From the NCBI RefSeq assembly GCF_003435375.1, contig NZ_QWGL01000017.1, positions 7,740 to 71,739 on the forward strand: a stretch of 64,000 nucleotides of DNA, written 5' to 3'. Position numbers and translations under genes: made by a program. The notes under the pieces are model-generated. The model had not been told where the DNA came from. It saw nothing but the letters and a program-made list of their open reading frames with translations, and did no database searches. The DNA comes from Clostridium sp. AM34-11AC (lineage in GTDB: Bacteria > Bacillota > Clostridia > Lachnospirales > Lachnospiraceae). Shown here one piece after another: positions 62,054 to 64,000 of the stretch; the stretch's first letter is position 1; each line of letters opens with the position of its first letter.

Positions 62054-63880
62054 ATGGCTTTTAAAACATTCCGCCTTGCTGTTGCCGCTTTAGTTTTGAC
62101 CGTTTTCATTACTGCCTGCCAGAATGACCGGATCTCCCGGGCCCTTTCCCCGGAGACCGGGGAATTTTATTCTTCTGATGCTCTTTCCTCTACCCGATCC
62201 GGTCATTCCGAAGAGGAGCGAAAGCTTCAGGCAGATTTCGACGCCTTCTGCACGGAACTGTTTCAGAAAGAAATGGAGTCTTCCAGCACTCTGGATCTTC
62301 ACTATACACTTCTGCACCCGGAAAATTATGGAATTGATGCTGAGGATGCTGCTCTCGGTACATACCGTCTGTCGGAGCTCATAAAAAACAGCCGTGAGAT
62401 TCATGACCTGAAGGAAAAGCTCTCCGAGTTTGATCCCCATATGCTGCCCGATGACCAGCAGATCCTCTATGACTCCCTTTCCGAGAGAATTGAGACCGGT
62501 CTGATGGCAGAAGGTTTAGAACTTTATGATCAGCCTCTCGCTCCCACCATCGGGATCCAGGCACAGCTTCCGATCCTGCTGGCGGAGTATTCTTTTCACT
62601 CGCTTCAGGATGTGGAAGATTATCTCACTCTGCTTTCCCAGCTTGATTCCTATTATGGGGATATCCTCTACTTTGAAGAGCAGAAGGCGGCTGCCGGACT
62701 CGGACCATCTGATGCCTCGATTGAACGGATCCTGGAATCCTGTCAGAGTTATCTCATAGATCCCGTGAACAATTTTCTCACGGAAACCTTTGAGACACGG
62801 TTAAATTCTCTTTCCACAGATATTTCCCTGTCGGAACAGCAGAAAAATAATTTCCGCTCCCGCCATCTTGAGGTCATAAAGAACTCGTTTCTTCCCGCTT
62901 ACCGCCATCTGATCGATGGGCTCTCCGGATTAAAGGGACGCGGTATCAATGAAGGTGGGCTCTGCGGATTCCGGAATGGCAGACGGTATTATGAATATCT
63001 TCTACGATCCGGTCCCGGCCTTTCTTATAATATAGAAGAATTAAAGGCAGCTCTGTCTGACCGGATGCAGAAAGATCTGGAAACGATTTCTTCTCTTTCG
63101 AAAAAGACAGGTCCTGATCTCTCCTTCCGCCTTACCGATCCACCTGCGATTCTGGCTGATCTGCAGACACAGATGTCCGGAGATTTCCCGGTTCTTTCCG
63201 AATCCTCAAAAAAATATGAGATCCGGTACGTTCCCGCGCAGCTGGAATCTACGTTAAGTCCGGCGTTTTATCTTACTGCACCCCTTGACGATCCCACCCG
63301 GAATGTGATTTATATCAACAACGGCAGCACCAGCGCAAAAGACGAACTGTACCCAACACTCGCCCATGAGGGCTTTCCCGGTCATCTCTACCAGACCGTC
63401 TATTTCCGGGAACACACACACAATCCTCTGGCGGCCCTGCTCACCTGTTCCGGGGCAAATGAAGGATGGGCAACTTATGTAGAACAGCTGTCCTACTTCT
63501 ATGATAATGGTCTTTCTGAAGAAACCAGCGCTTATCAGGCCGCCATGCGGTCCTTTTCTCTCTGTTTTCACTCACTTTTAGATATCGGGATCAATTATGA
63601 CGGCTGGTCAAAAGACCGGGCTGCCGCCTTTGTCCGCACCTGCTTTGACGCGGATGACGCGCTGGTGGAGGAACTCTGGCAGACCATGATCGACAATCCC
63701 ACAAATTATCTGGAGTACGCCGGCGGATATGTGGAGATCATGGAGATGCGGGAGGAAGCAGAAAAAAAGCTGGGGAACCGATTTTCCGCGAAGGAATTCC
63801 ATAAGTTTCTTCTCGATCTTGGCCCCGTGCCGTTTTCTGTGACACGGAAATACTTTACATTATGGCTCCAACAGAAATAG
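62054..63880 (+). CDS. DUF885-family lipoprotein, putative metallopeptidase
   Basis: A 608-residue lipoprotein with a signal peptide and lipobox FITAC (Cys 22). The rest is a mostly helical DUF885 domain with the zincin-like motif LAHEGFPGHLYQ (HExxxH variant of the family), GANEGWATYVEQL with the third ligand Glu, and YVEIMEMREEAEKKLG near the end. Related proteins are thought to be extracytoplasmic peptidases, without much direct evidence. ATG 62054 follows GGAGGTCCG. It is monocistronic, with a terminator at 63963-63992. Confidence 0.82.
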   Translation: MAFKTFRLAVAALVLTVFITACQNDRISRALSPETGEFYSSDALSSTRSGHSEEERKLQADFDAFCTELFQKEMESSSTLDLHYTLLHPENYGIDAEDAALGTYRLSELIKNSREIHDLKEKLSEFDPHMLPDDQQILYDSLSERIETGLMAEGLELYDQPLAPTIGIQAQLPILLAEYSFHSLQDVEDYLTLLSQLDSYYGDILYFEEQKAAAGLGPSDASIERILESCQSYLIDPVNNFLTETFETRLNSLSTDISLSEQQKNNFRSRHLEVIKNSFLPAYRHLIDGLSGLKGRGINEGGLCGFRNGRRYYEYLLRSGPGLSYNIEELKAALSDRMQKDLETISSLSKKTGPDLSFRLTDPPAILADLQTQMSGDFPVLSESSKKYEIRYVPAQLESTLSPAFYLTAPLDDPTRNVIYINNGSTSAKDELYPTLAHEGFPGHLYQTVYFREHTHNPLAALLTCSGANEGWATYVEQLSYFYDNGLSEETSAYQAAMRSFSLCFHSLLDIGINYDGWSKDRAAAFVRTCFDADDALVEELWQTMIDNPTNYLEYAGGYVEIMEMREEAEKKLGNRFSAKEFHKFLLDLGPVPFSVTRKYFTLWLQQK

Positions 63881-63962
63881 CCTGTAAGAAAAAAAATAAA
63901 GTGTGTAAGTTTTTGCCTTAGTGTGGTTCTTTCTGAATTTTGGGTATAGCGTATAAAATATT

Positions 63963-63992
63963 AGCTGGTATCAATTCGATACCAGCTTGTTT
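63963..63992 (+). terminator. Terminator of the DUF885 gene
   Basis: AGCTGGTATC and GATACCAGCT form a perfect 10-pair stem around AATTC, followed by TGTTTT. It lies about 80 bases after the stop. Confidence 0.8.
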
Positions 63993-64000
63993 TACAACAA

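Noticed and set aside
1..64000. CRISPR arrays, tRNA or rRNA genes, insertion sequences and prophage
   Set aside because: No regularly spaced repeats, no transposase, integrase or phage structural gene, and no tRNA- or rRNA-like sequence was noticed on reading both strands; a weak tRNA could still have been missed without a search program.

Overview
The window looks like a chromosome segment from an anaerobic, gut-type Firmicute, most likely a Lachnospiraceae / Clostridium cluster XIVa member. This is an inference from gene content: an anaerobic sulfatase-maturating radical SAM enzyme, anaerobic ribonucleotide reductase NrdDG, MutS2, YhaM, T-box leaders, a meso-DAP dehydrogenase, the metG-tatD-rsmA gene order and strong AGGAGG ribosome binding sites. 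No rRNA, tRNA, CRISPR array, insertion sequence or phage was seen. Most genes from 3.7 to 23.6 kb and from 38.4 to 58.7 kb are on the minus strand.

Left part (1-23.6 kb): the C-terminus of a sulfatase, a GntR-type sensor-regulator, the sulfatase maturase and a split chromate-transporter-family pair read rightward. A minus-strand block follows: an unknown acidic-linker protein, NAD malic enzyme and a YwrD-like gamma-glutamyltransferase. Next comes a complete five-gene Nik/Dpp-type ABC importer headed by a cobalamin riboswitch with its own terminator. Then come a YfcE phosphoesterase, an acetyltransferase, a Fic protein with a 76-residue partner, and RlmD. CstA sits behind a T-box leader that reads best as valine-specific. 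YhaM and a membrane-anchored HtrA/PDZ protein that has lost its whole catalytic triad complete the block.

Middle (24-40 kb): MutS2 and a two-component system on the plus strand, an M20 amidohydrolase divergent from a metallo-beta-lactamase-fold hydrolase, then two tandem small/large subunit pairs of the isopropylmalate-dehydratase family without leuA or leuB. An AT-richer island follows with a GltS-type symporter and an odd ureohydrolase divergent from an IclR regulator, then a MATE exporter under a MarR regulator.

Right part (40-64 kb): nrdD-nrdG behind tandem NrdR-type boxes and a long leader. Then an LRR / VWA-peptidase / MoxR ATPase / radical SAM gene group, two MATE proteins, DAP dehydrogenase, an ATC-hydrolase-like protein, and metG-traX-tatD-rsmA, headed by a methionine T-box. 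An MprF-like aminoacyltransferase with an overlapping alpha/beta hydrolase and a DUF885 lipoprotein close the window on the plus strand. A small family of hairpin-rich intergenic repeats recurs at about 28.7, 40.5, 54.9 and 58.8 kb.

The observations I consider most worth following are the riboswitch-controlled importer, the T-box on cstA, the dead HtrA protein, the MoxR-VWA-LRR group, the ureohydrolase with an altered metal site, and the sulfatase/ChrA linkage.
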